DNA of 64,000 nt. Source: Candidatus Hebobacterum abditum. Lineage in GTDB: Bacteria; Armatimonadota; Hebobacteria; Hebobacterales; Hebobacteraceae. The notes beneath the pieces are model-generated. The model ran no database searches, was not told the origin of the DNA, and saw only the letters and a program-made list of their open reading frames with translations. A program made the translations under genes and the position numbers. Positions 25,459 to 34,131 of this stretch are shown one piece after another. The stretch spans positions 1 to 64,000 of the forward strand of contig JALGXW010000002.1 in the NCBI GenBank assembly GCA_029821875.1, read 5' to 3'. The stretch's first letter is position 1; each line of letters starts with the position of its first letter.

Positions 25459-26352
25459 ATGGCCGAGAGTCTGGTATTGCTAGGACTGGCGGTGGGTCTT
25501 ACGTTGGGGGCGAGTCCCGGAGCCGAGGCGAGTGACGCAGGATCCTTGCTGGGTCGTCCGGAGGCGTGGGACTACGGGCCCGCAATGAGAAGCGTGGCCG
25601 CCAAGTTCACGGGCACCAAGGGCGTCGTCATCCACATCGGCGATTCGATCACCTATGCGGCGCCCTACACCGCGTGGGCGCGCGAGGGGAAAGGCAAGAC
25701 GCCAGAGGACGAAGCTATTCTCGAGTGGAGCCATTGCGGCGAGCGCAACGAGCTCGACGGCTGGTATCTCGCCAGCCACGAGGTCGGCGACTTCTGGAGC
25801 TACACGGCGGCGAGCGGGATTCGCGCCGACCAGTACCTCGCCGGCGGCTATGCGGGCATGGCCTCGCTCGACGACGTCATCGGCAGGTATAATCCCCAGA
25901 TCGCCATCGTCATGCTGGGGTCGAACGATTCCTGGCAAGGGCGCCCGGCCAACGAGTTCGCCGGCGATATGAACCGTATCATACGTCGCCTGCTCGACAA
26001 CGGCACTGTCCCTGTCCTCAGCACTATCCCGCCGATGATCCCCGCTCGCGAACTCGGCGACCAGTACAATGCCGAACTGTGGAAGCTCGCCGAGCATCAC
26101 AAGCTGCCCGTCATCGACTACCCCGGCGAGATCATCGGCCGGCGGCAGGACGGAAGCTGGAACGGCACGATCCTCAACAAGGATGATCCCCACCCGACTG
26201 CCAGCCGCGCCGGGGTGACGCCGGAATCCGAGCCAACGCCGGAGAATCTGCGGGAGAGCGGCTATCTCCTGCGGGGGTGGCTGTCTGTGAAGAAGCTGAT
26301 TGAGGTGAGGGAGCGAGTATGGGAGCTGGAAACAGGAGAGCACAATGACTAG
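25459..26352 (+). CDS. Secreted SGNH/GDSL-type hydrolase
   Basis: A 297-residue esterase-like protein with a signal peptide at about 1-22 (ESLVLLGLAVGLTLGASPG). SGNH blocks are visible: IHIGDSITY (nucleophile Ser), VMLGSNDSW (block III Asn) and DDPHPTA (catalytic Asp and His). Such enzymes deacetylate or de-esterify glycans; the substrate is unknown. ATG 25459 has GGAG seven bases upstream. The 3' end overlaps the next start by 8 bp (ATGACTAG), so translation is coupled to the propeller protein. Confidence 0.82.
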   Translation: MAESLVLLGLAVGLTLGASPGAEASDAGSLLGRPEAWDYGPAMRSVAAKFTGTKGVVIHIGDSITYAAPYTAWAREGKGKTPEDEAILEWSHCGERNELDGWYLASHEVGDFWSYTAASGIRADQYLAGGYAGMASLDDVIGRYNPQIAIVMLGSNDSWQGRPANEFAGDMNRIIRRLLDNGTVPVLSTIPPMIPARELGDQYNAELWKLAEHHKLPVIDYPGEIIGRRQDGSWNGTILNKDDPHPTASRAGVTPESEPTPENLRESGYLLRGWLSVKKLIEVRERVWELETGEHND

Positions 26353-27202
26353 AAGCCTCTTGCCTCACCTGCTTGTGATCGTCGTGCTCGCTGTCTGCCT
26401 CGGCTCGGCCGACGCCCTTGAGCCAACTGACATTCTCTTCCCCTACACCTGGGAAGGCAACATCGGCCAGGTCGAGCTAGAGGAGCCTTCGGGGATAGTC
26501 TATCACGCAGGGCGTGGGACACTGTTTGCAGTCGGGGATGAAGGCGATCTGTGTGAGATCAGAACGGATGGCACGCCGATCAGGAAAGAGCGCCTCCGAT
26601 CCGAATGGCCACGCTCAGACTTCGAAGGCGTCACCTATGACCCGGTGAGCGGTCTCGTCTACATCGCGGTAGAAGGAGCCGACCAGATCCTCGAGGTCCA
26701 CCCGAACACTTTCCAGATACTGCGCGAGTTCGATATCACGCGCGAGTTCGACGGCACAACCTATCTCGATCCTGAGGCAGATGGCATCGAAGCTATCGCC
26801 TTCGTGCCGGATGCGAATCACCCCGAGGGCGGCACCTTCTATGTCGCGAATCAGAGTTGGACGCTTCCGCCGGCGAAGGACCCGTCGGTACTGCTCGAAG
26901 TGGTTGTCCCTCTCAGGTCCGGCGAGGGGTCGGCCACCATTCGGCGTGTCTTTGCGCCCGGGATCGTGGATATGGCGGCTCTCCACTATGACCGGCGGGC
27001 ACATCGTCTCCTTGTAGTTAGCGACTCCGCCAATGCGCTCTTCGAGATGACACTCGTCGGTGCCCTGACGCGCAGCTGGGCCTTTCCCGGCGACAACCAG
27101 GAAGGCATAGCGATGGACGGGGAGGGGTCCCTCTACATCGCACAGGACAGCGGAGGGGTGATCAAGCTGAAGTGGTTGAGGGACCGTCAGGCATCGCCGT
27201 GA
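26345..27202 (+). CDS. Secreted SdiA-regulated-type beta-propeller
   Basis: A 285-residue exported protein with a signal peptide at about 1-24. The mature part has repeated propeller blades in the style of the SdiA-regulated/YjiK family: EPSGIVYHAGRGTLFAVGDEG, DFEGVTYDPVSGLVYIAVEG and QEGIAMDGEGSLYIAQDSGG. Acidic residues in the repeats suggest metal or phosphate binding, as in phytase-like propellers. Function is not established for the family. It overlaps the SGNH gene at its 5' end and is followed on the same strand by a lipoprotein gene, forming a three-gene exported set. Confidence 0.8.
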   Translation: MTRSLLPHLLVIVVLAVCLGSADALEPTDILFPYTWEGNIGQVELEEPSGIVYHAGRGTLFAVGDEGDLCEIRTDGTPIRKERLRSEWPRSDFEGVTYDPVSGLVYIAVEGADQILEVHPNTFQILREFDITREFDGTTYLDPEADGIEAIAFVPDANHPEGGTFYVANQSWTLPPAKDPSVLLEVVVPLRSGEGSATIRRVFAPGIVDMAALHYDRRAHRLLVVSDSANALFEMTLVGALTRSWAFPGDNQEGIAMDGEGSLYIAQDSGGVIKLKWLRDRQASP

Positions 27203-27246
27203 CATGGCGGCGGGTGCGAAGGCTGAGACGCGGTTCGGCGAGCGGA

Positions 27247-28464
27247 ATGACAGTTGACCCGCCGAGACAGCGCCTCAGGCCGGCGTGTCTCCTCCTGAGC
27301 GTTCTGTGTGCCATGGCACTCACCGCCTGCAACGACTCCGACCCAAGCCCCCAGGCCAGCGACGCGGCCAGAAGGAAGAGAGAGATGATTGAGAGCACAC
27401 CATTCCCCAGGATCGCGATGTTCTGGACGCCGGTCCGGGGCGATCGTTCCCTGTCGGGTGTGACCCGACACGACCTTGTCGTCACGTCTGCTGGGTGGCT
27501 TGGCCTGGAGTTCGATCGCGAGCCCCACGGCCTCGCCGACGGCTTCACAGAGGAATCGATCGCGGCCGCCCGACGCAAGGTCGCCGCGGTGCGAGAGGTG
27601 AACCCCGACATCGTCTTGCTCTGCGAGGTCAACTTCTACGAGTACCACGACGACTGGCTCCCGGAGGACCACGAGTGGTGGCTGCGCGTCGACGGTGAGC
27701 GGGAGCAGTTCTGGCCCGGCACTCACCGCATGGACTGGTACAACACGGAGTACCGGACCCATGTCCTGAGGCAAACGCTCGCGCTCCAGGAAGTGGGCGT
27801 CGACGGCGCCTACTACGACAACCTCCGCGACGAGCCGGAGCCCTGGGTTGCGCTGCTCAAGGAGGTCCGCCGGCAGACGCCCGACAACTTCCTCATCCTC
27901 GCGAACTACGGCTACGCTATCGACGACTACGACTTCGCCGCTCCCTACCTCAATGGCATCATGTATGAATCAGGGTTCAGCCACCGCCGCACCGAGTGGG
28001 ACGAGACGATCGAGAAGATGCGGAAAACGGCAAGTCTGCTTTGCCCCCCGACCATCAGCTGCATCGAGCGGTTCGAGGACATCGAAGGACGTTCGGACGG
28101 CCCCCTTCCCAGGCGCCGCAGGCCCGCGCGGCGCGACCCGGCCACCCGCAGGTGGAGCATCTGCTACTCGCTCATCATCGGCGACTACTACTATCTCTTC
28201 TCCGACAACACGTACCACGGACACGACTGGTACCCGGAGTATGACGTGAAGATAGGCGCGCCTGTGAAGGAGGGCGAGCGCCTGGGCCCTCACGTTTGGC
28301 AGAGGGAATACGAGAAGGCGGTCGTTGTCGTCAACCTCCCCGGAGCCAACGCAGACTACACGCTCAGCCTGGCCAAGACCGCGCGGGATTCGCTCAGCGG
28401 AGAGAGCGGAACGACGTTCTCGGTTTCGCCCGGCGACGGGCGGATTCTGGTGACCGGAGACTGA
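27247..28464 (+). CDS. Glycoside-hydrolase-like TIM-barrel lipoprotein
   Basis: A 405-residue lipoprotein; the lipobox CAMALTAC is near residue 28. The mature part looks like an uncharacterised TIM-barrel glycosidase: HDLVVTSAGWLGL, NPDIVLLCEVNFYEYH, GVDGAYYDNLRDEP (a typical barrel-end acid-containing strand) and NFLILANYGYAI, ending in a beta-sandwich (KAVVVVNLPGAN). The acidic pair in YYDNLRDEPE is a plausible catalytic centre but is not proven. ATG 27247 fits the signal sequence; earlier in-frame starts (27172, and GTG 27199 overlapping the previous stop) would lengthen the n-region. Last gene of the exported set. Confidence 0.62.
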   Translation: MTVDPPRQRLRPACLLLSVLCAMALTACNDSDPSPQASDAARRKREMIESTPFPRIAMFWTPVRGDRSLSGVTRHDLVVTSAGWLGLEFDREPHGLADGFTEESIAAARRKVAAVREVNPDIVLLCEVNFYEYHDDWLPEDHEWWLRVDGEREQFWPGTHRMDWYNTEYRTHVLRQTLALQEVGVDGAYYDNLRDEPEPWVALLKEVRRQTPDNFLILANYGYAIDDYDFAAPYLNGIMYESGFSHRRTEWDETIEKMRKTASLLCPPTISCIERFEDIEGRSDGPLPRRRRPARRDPATRRWSICYSLIIGDYYYLFSDNTYHGHDWYPEYDVKIGAPVKEGERLGPHVWQREYEKAVVVVNLPGANADYTLSLAKTARDSLSGESGTTFSVSPGDGRILVTGD

Positions 28465-28472
28465 TCGCGGCC

Positions 28473-28501
28473 TTGACATGACGCTTCGCCTCTGGCCTAA
28501 T
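28473..28501 (+). promoter_or_regulatory. Promoter of the T-box/aspS transcript
   Basis: TTGACA at 28473-28478, a 17-bp spacer, then CCTAAT at 28496-28501. It lies 8 bp after the stop of the preceding gene and just upstream of the T-box leader. Confidence 0.55.
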
Positions 28502-28507
28502 GTAGCC

Positions 28508-28815
28508 AACGGAACACGGACCAAAGGCAGAGAAGGGGAGGAGTAGGCGCGCCGCTGGGGCACAGAGAGCCGGGCGAAGTGCTGAGAGTCCAGCGCCCAC
28601 GTGCGCTGAAAGACGCCCTGGAGCCGCAGGCTGAAGGCCGCATCGCCGGGATCGGGAAGTAAGCCTTGCCGGAGCCCCACCGTTACAGGGGGCGGCATCG
28701 GGTGAGAGCTCTGTGCCGCGGAGAGCAGGGAGCGCTGTGACGCTCCAATTGGGGTGGCACCGCGAAAGGCATGAAGGCCCTTCGTCCCCATGTGGGACGA
28801 AGGGCTTTTCCTTTT
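28508..28815 (+). promoter_or_regulatory. T-box leader, Asp (GAC) specifier
   Basis: The T-box sequence GGGTGGCACCGCG lies at 28752-28764, preceded by the antiterminator region and followed by an intrinsic terminator. The 5' portion has stem I features: CAGAGAG, CTGAGAG and CTGGAGCCG segments. The specifier loop places GAC at 28612-28614 (GAA-A-GAC), an Asp codon, matching the downstream aspartyl-tRNA synthetase. Uncharged tRNA-Asp would stabilise the antiterminator and raise aspS expression. The exact 5' end is inferred from the promoter. Confidence 0.88.
28777..28812 (+). terminator. T-box intrinsic terminator
   Basis: A 13-bp GC-rich hairpin (arms about 28777-28789 and 28793-28805) followed by TTTTCCTTTT. 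It forms the OFF state of the T-box, upstream of aspS. Confidence 0.85.
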
Positions 28816-28857
28816 GGGTGTAGCGGCATGCCGAAGCATGCGAAAGGAGGTGCGACG

Positions 28858-30144
28858 ATGCCGCGTACTCTAAGCAGAGAGGTCGCAGAATGCATCGGCG
28901 AGTCGGTGACCATCAAGGGCTGGCTCCACAACGTACGGTCGCTCGGCGGAGTTGTGTTCGCCCTAGTGCGGGACCGGACAGGGCTCGCGCAGACGGTCAC
29001 GGAGGATGCCGCTGACGCCGACTTGCTGCGCGGCCTCGGCTCGGAGTCCGTGGTGTCGATCTCCGGCCGGGTCGCTCGTGAGCCCCGGGCGCCTGGCGGC
29101 GTGGAAGTCCGGATCGGGAGGATTGAGGTGATCTCGCGGGTCGAAGACGCGCTTCCCGTGCAGATCAACAAGGCCTCGATCTCGGCCGGTCTGGAAACTC
29201 AGTTGAGTCACCGCGCGGTGAGCCTTCGCTCTCCACGAGCGAGGGCCATCTTCCGCGTCCAGCACGAGGTCGCGATGTCGTTCGCGGAGTTCCTCGCCGG
29301 GCAGGGATTCGTGCGCATCCACACTCCCAAGCTCGTCCCCGCGGCAGCCGAGGGCGGCGCCGATGTCTTCGAAGTCGACTACTTCGGCCGGCCCGTCTAT
29401 CTGGCACAGAGCCCACAGCTCTACAAGCAGATGCTGGTTGGCGTCCACGAGCGAGTGTTCGAGATCGCTCCGGCCTATCGTGCCGAGAAACACGACACGG
29501 CGCGGCACACCAACGAGTTCACGAGCCTGGATCTGGAGATGGGCTTCATCGAGAGCCACGAGGACGTGATGGACGTCGAGAATGCCTGGCTGTGTCATCT
29601 GGCGGAGACGCTGCGGGAGCGGTGCGAGGAGGAGTTCGGGGTGCTCGGCGCTCGCCTGCCCGAAGTGCAAGAGCGAATCCCGCGGGTGCGGCTGTCGGAA
29701 GCACAGAATGCGATAGCGCGGTGTGAGGGACAGCCAGACCTCGACCCGGAAGGGGAGCGGCTCGCGTCAGCCTGGGCGCACGACGAGTTTGGCTGTGAAT
29801 GGCTGTTCGTCACCCACTACGGAGTGGAAAAGCGACCGTTCTACACGATGCCCGACCCAAGCGCCCCGCACCTTACTCGGAGCTTCGATCTACTGTTCCG
29901 GGGCTGGGAGATCACGACCGGCGGACAGCGGCTCCACCGCATCGAGGACTACGAGGCGAAGCTGCGGGCGATCGGAGTGGACCAAGACGGCTACGACTTC
30001 TATCTGTCGACGTTCAGGTACGGAATGCCGCCGCACGGGGGCCTCGGCGCCGGGCTCGAGCGCCTAACGGCGCGGCTGCTCGAGTTGCGCAACGTGCGGG
30101 AGGCAAACCTCTTCCCTCGCGATCGGACGCGCGTTTCGCCGTAA
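28858..30144 (+). CDS. aspS: Aspartyl-tRNA synthetase, archaeal type (possibly non-discriminating)
   Basis: Class IIb synthetase charging tRNA-Asp, and possibly tRNA-Asn. At 428 residues it lacks the bacterial-specific GAD insertion of ~590-residue AspRS, so it is the archaeal/eukaryal type. An N-terminal OB-fold (VTIKGWLHNVRSLGG) precedes class II motifs: motif 2 YRAEKHDTARHTNEFT and motif 3 GGLGAGLERL. ATG 28858 follows AAAGGAGGTG; an earlier in-frame ATG at 28771 lies inside the terminator. The Asp-specific T-box supports Asp as the regulated substrate. Whether it also makes Asp-tRNA-Asn depends on gatCAB or asnS elsewhere. Confidence 0.92.
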   Translation: MPRTLSREVAECIGESVTIKGWLHNVRSLGGVVFALVRDRTGLAQTVTEDAADADLLRGLGSESVVSISGRVAREPRAPGGVEVRIGRIEVISRVEDALPVQINKASISAGLETQLSHRAVSLRSPRARAIFRVQHEVAMSFAEFLAGQGFVRIHTPKLVPAAAEGGADVFEVDYFGRPVYLAQSPQLYKQMLVGVHERVFEIAPAYRAEKHDTARHTNEFTSLDLEMGFIESHEDVMDVENAWLCHLAETLRERCEEEFGVLGARLPEVQERIPRVRLSEAQNAIARCEGQPDLDPEGERLASAWAHDEFGCEWLFVTHYGVEKRPFYTMPDPSAPHLTRSFDLLFRGWEITTGGQRLHRIEDYEAKLRAIGVDQDGYDFYLSTFRYGMPPHGGLGAGLERLTARLLELRNVREANLFPRDRTRVSP

Positions 30145-30217
30145 GATGGGCCGGAGAAAGTGTAGGGCGCGAGGCAAAGCCCCGCGCCCTACCGCCTCTT
30201 AGTACGTAAGAGTCCTG

Positions 30218-31810
30218 TCAGGAGGCGCAACGCGCCGCCCAAGCGGCGGCACCGAGCACGGACGCAGATTCGCCGAGCTCGGATGTCAGCAAGACACAAT
30301 GCGACAGGAGCCCCGCGCGCGGGCTCGACTTCAGCGCTCCCTCTGCCGCGCGCAAGAGAGCGGCCCCAACAGCGGGCGGCCGGCTGTCGATGACAACGGC
30401 CTGGGGGCCGAAAAGAGCAATCATGTTTACGAGGCCCAGCGCGAAGTAACGTGCGGTATCCTGGAGAGCGCGGCGCGCAACAGGATCTCCCGCAGCGGCC
30501 ATTCGTACCACGAGCGAGGGCGTTACATCCCCAAGCTGCCCGTCTGCAGCGGACGAGATCGCGCTGGCAGCCCCGCCGCGGAGTGCATTGACTGCGCGTG
30601 CTACAAGCGCCCCGGCGCTGGCGAGTGCCTGCCAGCATCCGGATTCCCCACAAGTGCACTGCGGCCCATCTCTGTCTATCACAACGTGCGAGGCATTGAT
30701 GGGTAAGCCCTGAGCGGTTGCCAGGGGAGAACCGCGAGCCAACAGCGCAAGCTCGATGTCGTCGCCGACGCGCACGTGCAGCGTGTCCGAGACTCCGCCG
30801 GCCGCGCCGAACGAGAACTCCCCGAACGCGGCCGCATCAGAGGCAGTGATAGCGGCGGTCGGTAGGGCGAGGTCCTGGGCCAGGCGATCGAGCGGTTCAA
30901 GAGCCCCCCATGCGCTGACCCCGGACGGCGGGTGAGCTATCTCGCCTCTTCCATCCGGGCAGCCGTCGAGGGCCAGCCCCAAGCTCGTGACCTCGTGGAG
31001 TTGCATGACGTCGTCGAAGACCTCACGAGCGGCCTCGGCGGCCAGAGCCAAGGCGGCCTGGCGGGTGGTCGGCGCGTCAAGATCTCGCCGCGTGTTCGCC
31101 AGAATCGCGCCGTCTGAATTCACGACAGACGCTTGGACTGACCTCGCAGTGATAGCAACTCCAAGGGCGGGATAGCCGGGGGGCACAACGTTGGTCGCGC
31201 CCTGCGGTGAGCGAATCGCGGCGCGGCTCTCGACAAGCGGCGCCCCGGTCGGCTCTATCTGGCCAGGTGTGCCGCTGGCGGGGGCCTCGGCTGTGTGTGT
31301 CGTCGCTTCCGCCTGCACGGCGTCTGCGACGTCCTCCTCGGCCCAGTCGGCAGCGGAATCGCATGAGGAGCGGCCGCCGGCGCGGCCAAAGAACCGATGA
31401 GTGGCATGAAGGGCGGCGGCGACTGCGGTGCGGGACCGATCGTTTCGCACCAGCGCGGACCCAAGCAGGTCAGTCTGCTTCCCGAAGAAGGTTACTCTCA
31501 CTGTTGCAGCGATATACTCTTGGCCGATTCCTGTTGTATGTGCTGCGACATCAAGCAACTGAACCTGAGGAGTGGCTGGGCCCGAGTTGACTTGCTGCAA
31601 ACACTGCTGCATGGCTGCCACAGACGCCGCCGCCGCTAGCTTCCACGTGTTCCCTCGCTCGGCTCGCCCTGCGGCCGTGCCCTCGAACCGCTGCCGGCCA
31701 CGTGCGAGCCTCACGCTTGCCCGGATCCCGTCTGAATCCAGGCGAAAAGTCACCTCCTCCATGATCAAGCGGGGGCTGGCCGGACCGGCCGCCTCCAAGG
31801 AAACCGGCAT
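30218..31810 (-). CDS. ROK-family protein with ~190-residue N-terminal extension
   Basis: The C-terminal ~330 residues are a ROK sugar kinase/repressor fold, with ALGVAITARSVQASVV near its start and the ROK zinc motif CTCGESGCW. The usual phosphate-binding DxGxT appears as AITARSV, without the Asp, so kinase activity is doubtful. No helix-turn-helix precedes the fold. Instead residues 1-~150 form two alpha/beta units (EEVTFRLDSDGIRASVRL and EYIAATVRVTFFG, each followed by a long Ala-rich helix), joined by a low-complexity linker. ATG 31810 has GGGAG six bases upstream. A MerR-like gene lies 53 bp upstream. A sugar-responsive regulator is more likely than a kinase. Confidence 0.75.
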   Translation of the reverse strand: MPVSLEAAGPASPRLIMEEVTFRLDSDGIRASVRLARGRQRFEGTAAGRAERGNTWKLAAAASVAAMQQCLQQVNSGPATPQVQLLDVAAHTTGIGQEYIAATVRVTFFGKQTDLLGSALVRNDRSRTAVAAALHATHRFFGRAGGRSSCDSAADWAEEDVADAVQAEATTHTAEAPASGTPGQIEPTGAPLVESRAAIRSPQGATNVVPPGYPALGVAITARSVQASVVNSDGAILANTRRDLDAPTTRQAALALAAEAAREVFDDVMQLHEVTSLGLALDGCPDGRGEIAHPPSGVSAWGALEPLDRLAQDLALPTAAITASDAAAFGEFSFGAAGGVSDTLHVRVGDDIELALLARGSPLATAQGLPINASHVVIDRDGPQCTCGESGCWQALASAGALVARAVNALRGGAASAISSAADGQLGDVTPSLVVRMAAAGDPVARRALQDTARYFALGLVNMIALFGPQAVVIDSRPPAVGAALLRAAEGALKSSPRAGLLSHCVLLTSELGESASVLGAAAWAARCAS

Positions 31811-31863
31811 GCGTAGCTCCCGGTCTAGCCCCGGTCCGGCCTGATTCGCCTGCGCCCGCACAG

Positions 31864-32169
31864 CTAGCCCTCCGCGCCGTCTTCGGGCCACATAGTGAGC
31901 TGGCCCCGCGACTGCTCGCGGAGAGCGCGCTGATGAGCCTCCCTTGGGGGAAGGCCCCCCTGGCGATAGGTCCAGATGGCCTTAACGAGCTCGAGCTGCC
32001 CTGTCGTGTAGAGATTCCGCTCAACCTTGCCGTGACGTTGCTTGATAGGGCGAATGTAGCCGCGCTGCTCCAGGTAGTAGACATGCTCCTTGGTCATACC
32101 CGGGCAGCTTGCCAGTAGGTCGGCCATCGGGTGGAGATCGCTCAGGGCCTCGCGCACGGCGGCCCCCAC
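31864..32169 (-). CDS. MerR-like winged-helix DNA-binding protein
   Basis: A 101-residue protein with a MerR-type helix-turn-helix: GMTKEHVYYLEQRGYIRP followed by RNLYTTGQLELVKAIWTYRQGGLPPREAHQRAL. It lacks the long effector domain of full MerR proteins, so the ROK-like protein encoded next may supply ligand sensing. GTG 32169 has no Shine-Dalgarno, and a downstream ATG is possible. Two copies of TGTGCACC upstream (32178-32185 and 32233-32240) are candidate operators. Confidence 0.7.
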   Translation of the reverse strand: MGAAVREALSDLHPMADLLASCPGMTKEHVYYLEQRGYIRPIKQRHGKVERNLYTTGQLELVKAIWTYRQGGLPPREAHQRALREQSRGQLTMWPEDGAEG

Positions 32170-32721
32170 TTATGCATATGTGCACCCTCGCCCCAACATC
32201 ATACAGCCTCCCATAGGCGTCGTCAAGGCTTTTGTGCACCAAAATTCGTCTCAGGTGACGACGCTCATGGCTGCTGACACGGCCGGCAAACGCGGCCCCC
32301 TCCACGATGTTGCCGACTGGCGACTGCTGGTGTAAGCTTCTCAGCGATCGCGCGCCGCGGCGGACCTCATGCAGACGAAGCCTCTGACCTCGGTGCATCC
32401 TGCGGTAGTGGCAGTGGCTCTCATACGGTCGGTGCTGGTGACTCCATGCGAGCTCGTCGGCCTATGGGAAGCCAGCGGTGGCCCGGGCACCAGTGACGGC
32501 AAGGGGCCAAGGGTGACACTCAGATCGTATGTTGTTCCCAACCACGGATGTCTCGAGCTTCTCGCAGATAGGACGTGGCGGGACGAGGTCGGCCAGCCTC
32601 CCAAGGAACTGCCGCCCACCATCGCGTTGACACCGCACCGTGGGAACACGGCGTGAGCTAGGAATGGCGGCCACCTCTGCCGAAGAGTGTATGTCGGGCC
32701 CGTGGAGCGTTAGCAGCAGCT
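32170..32721. other. 552-bp gap, no supported gene
   Basis: Contains the TGTGCACC repeats near the merR-like start. Opposing ORFs at 32369-32656 (+) and 32341-32649 (-) lack Shine-Dalgarno sites. The plus frame has a hydrophobic N-terminus and an LVGLWEAS...LELLADRTW stretch that faintly resembles small lipocalin-like secreted proteins; it may be a degraded gene. No RNA gene is recognised. Confidence 0.4.
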
Positions 32722-33678
32722 ATGGGGAACAAGCGCGCGAGCCGCTCCCGCTGCGGTGTCTACGATTGCAGCGGGTGTGGTCTCTATCTGGCAGACCGGT
32801 GTCCTGGGTGCGCCTCCGGCAATCTCCGTTTGTCCCGCGATGGCGGCGAGGAGTGTCTAGTCTACGGGTGTGTTCGGGAGCAGGACATCGCGGGCTGCTT
32901 CGAGTGCGAGCTGTCCCTGTGCAAGCTGGGGAGTTGGCCCCCGACAGGGTGCCCCCTGCGCGAGCGCTTTGGCGGAGAGGAGCTCGGCGAGGCGTTCCAC
33001 CGGCAGCTGGAAGTGACGAAGGGCGTCGCCACCGGGCGTGGTCTCGGCATAGACCGCTCTGAGCCGAGAACGCTGCGACTGCGCGAGTACCTGCAGGTGG
33101 TGCACGACTTCGCGCGCCGCAACGTTGCGACTATGTCGTCTCACCACCTGGCCCGATGTGTTGGCGTGAGGGCGAGTCTGGCGCGGCGCGATTTGTCGGA
33201 GCTCGGGCACCTTGGCACGCCGGGACGTGGCTACTCCGTGTCGGCCGTAGGCGCGGCGTTGCGGGAGAGCCTGAGTCTTGGCCCGCGCCGCTCTGCCATC
33301 TGGCTGGGTGGAGCTCGGCAGGCCGGCGACAAACATGTGGCCGAAGCGCTGGAGATCGTCAACTGCATTCTGGTAGGGATCTTCGATGATGACAGCGAAG
33401 CTCAGCAGGTGGCCGGTATCGCCGTGCGGCCGTTGGCAGAGGTGGCGGCCGCGGCGAACACCGCAACCGTAGCCATCCTCGCAAACGAAGCAGCGACGGA
33501 ACCGGAAGTGCTGCGAGGACTCGCGGAGGCCGGGATAGAGGCCGTGCTCAATCTGACGCCTGTGCGGCTGGACGCCTCGGCGAAGGTGATCGTGGAGCAA
33601 GCGGACCTTGGCAGCCAGCTGCTGCGCCTGCTGTCGCGGTTGACGGGCCCCGGGGCAGGACGGGCCGGGCGAGAGTGA
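32722..33678 (+). CDS. Rex-like redox regulator fused to N-terminal Cys-rich (DUF3795-like) domain
   Basis: A 318-residue fusion. Residues 1-~80 hold 11 cysteines in a DUF3795-like arrangement (CGVYDCSGCG, CPGC, CLVYGCV, CFECELSLC). From ~115 the protein follows Rex: a winged helix (VSSHHLA-type, ASLARRDLSELGHLGTPGRGYSV), a Rossmann region and the closing segments AGIEAVLNLTPVRLD and DLGSQLLRLL. The dinucleotide glycine motif GxGxxG is altered to GARQAG, with Arg for the second Gly, so NAD(H) binding may be lost or changed. The Cys-rich part could hold zinc or an Fe-S cluster. The receiver gene overlaps or abuts the 3' end. Confidence 0.78.
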   Translation: MGNKRASRSRCGVYDCSGCGLYLADRCPGCASGNLRLSRDGGEECLVYGCVREQDIAGCFECELSLCKLGSWPPTGCPLRERFGGEELGEAFHRQLEVTKGVATGRGLGIDRSEPRTLRLREYLQVVHDFARRNVATMSSHHLARCVGVRASLARRDLSELGHLGTPGRGYSVSAVGAALRESLSLGPRRSAIWLGGARQAGDKHVAEALEIVNCILVGIFDDDSEAQQVAGIAVRPLAEVAAAANTATVAILANEAATEPEVLRGLAEAGIEAVLNLTPVRLDASAKVIVEQADLGSQLLRLLSRLTGPGAGRAGRE

Positions 33679-33686
33679 GGGCGGAA

Positions 33687-34127
33687 ATGGCGACCACAGA
33701 GCCCACCAATAGTGAGAGGTCAGACGAGAAGCCGCTGCGCGTCCTGGTTGTGGAGGACGAGTTCGTCGTCGCCACGACGCTGCGACTTCATCTGGAGGCG
33801 CTCGGCTGTGAGGTCGTGGGCGTAGCCCGTCGGGCCGACCCCGGCGTAGAGATGGCGCACGAGTTGCGCCCGGACTTGGTGGTGATGGATATCGGCCTGC
33901 CGGGCCGGGACGGCATCGAGGCGACGAGGGACATCGTGGGGCAGGTCGACACGACCGTCATCATCGTGACGGCCTATGAAGACGAACGAGTTCAGCGAGC
34001 GTTGGCTGCGGGCGCGCGGATGGTGTTGACCAAGCCTGTGCTGGAGGAGCAGCTTGCTCAGGTGATCGCCCAGCTGAGGGCCGAGAAGGCCGCCGGCGGC
34101 CCTCCCCCCGGTCCCGAGGGGCGGTAG
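33687..34127 (+). CDS. Single-domain response regulator (receiver)
   Basis: A 146-residue CheY-like receiver with no output domain. The acidic pair is in VVEDE (Glu-Asp at 23-24), the phosphorylation site is Asp68 in VVMDIGLPG, and the conserved Lys116 lies in LTKPV. The order is complete, so phosphorylation is likely; a histidine kinase is not in the window. ATG 33687 follows AGGGCGG; GTG 33675 overlapping the previous stop is an alternative and would imply coupling. Four bases separate its stop from the nucleotidyltransferase start, so Rex-like, receiver and nucleotidyltransferase genes probably form one operon. Confidence 0.88.
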   Translation: MATTEPTNSERSDEKPLRVLVVEDEFVVATTLRLHLEALGCEVVGVARRADPGVEMAHELRPDLVVMDIGLPGRDGIEATRDIVGQVDTTVIIVTAYEDERVQRALAAGARMVLTKPVLEEQLAQVIAQLRAEKAAGGPPPGPEGR

Positions 34128-34131
34128 GCCA

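Noticed and set aside
32341-32656. Opposing ~100-codon ORFs on both strands
   Set aside because: No Shine-Dalgarno site, low-complexity composition, and only a faint lipocalin-like pattern on the plus strand. Kept as a gap description.
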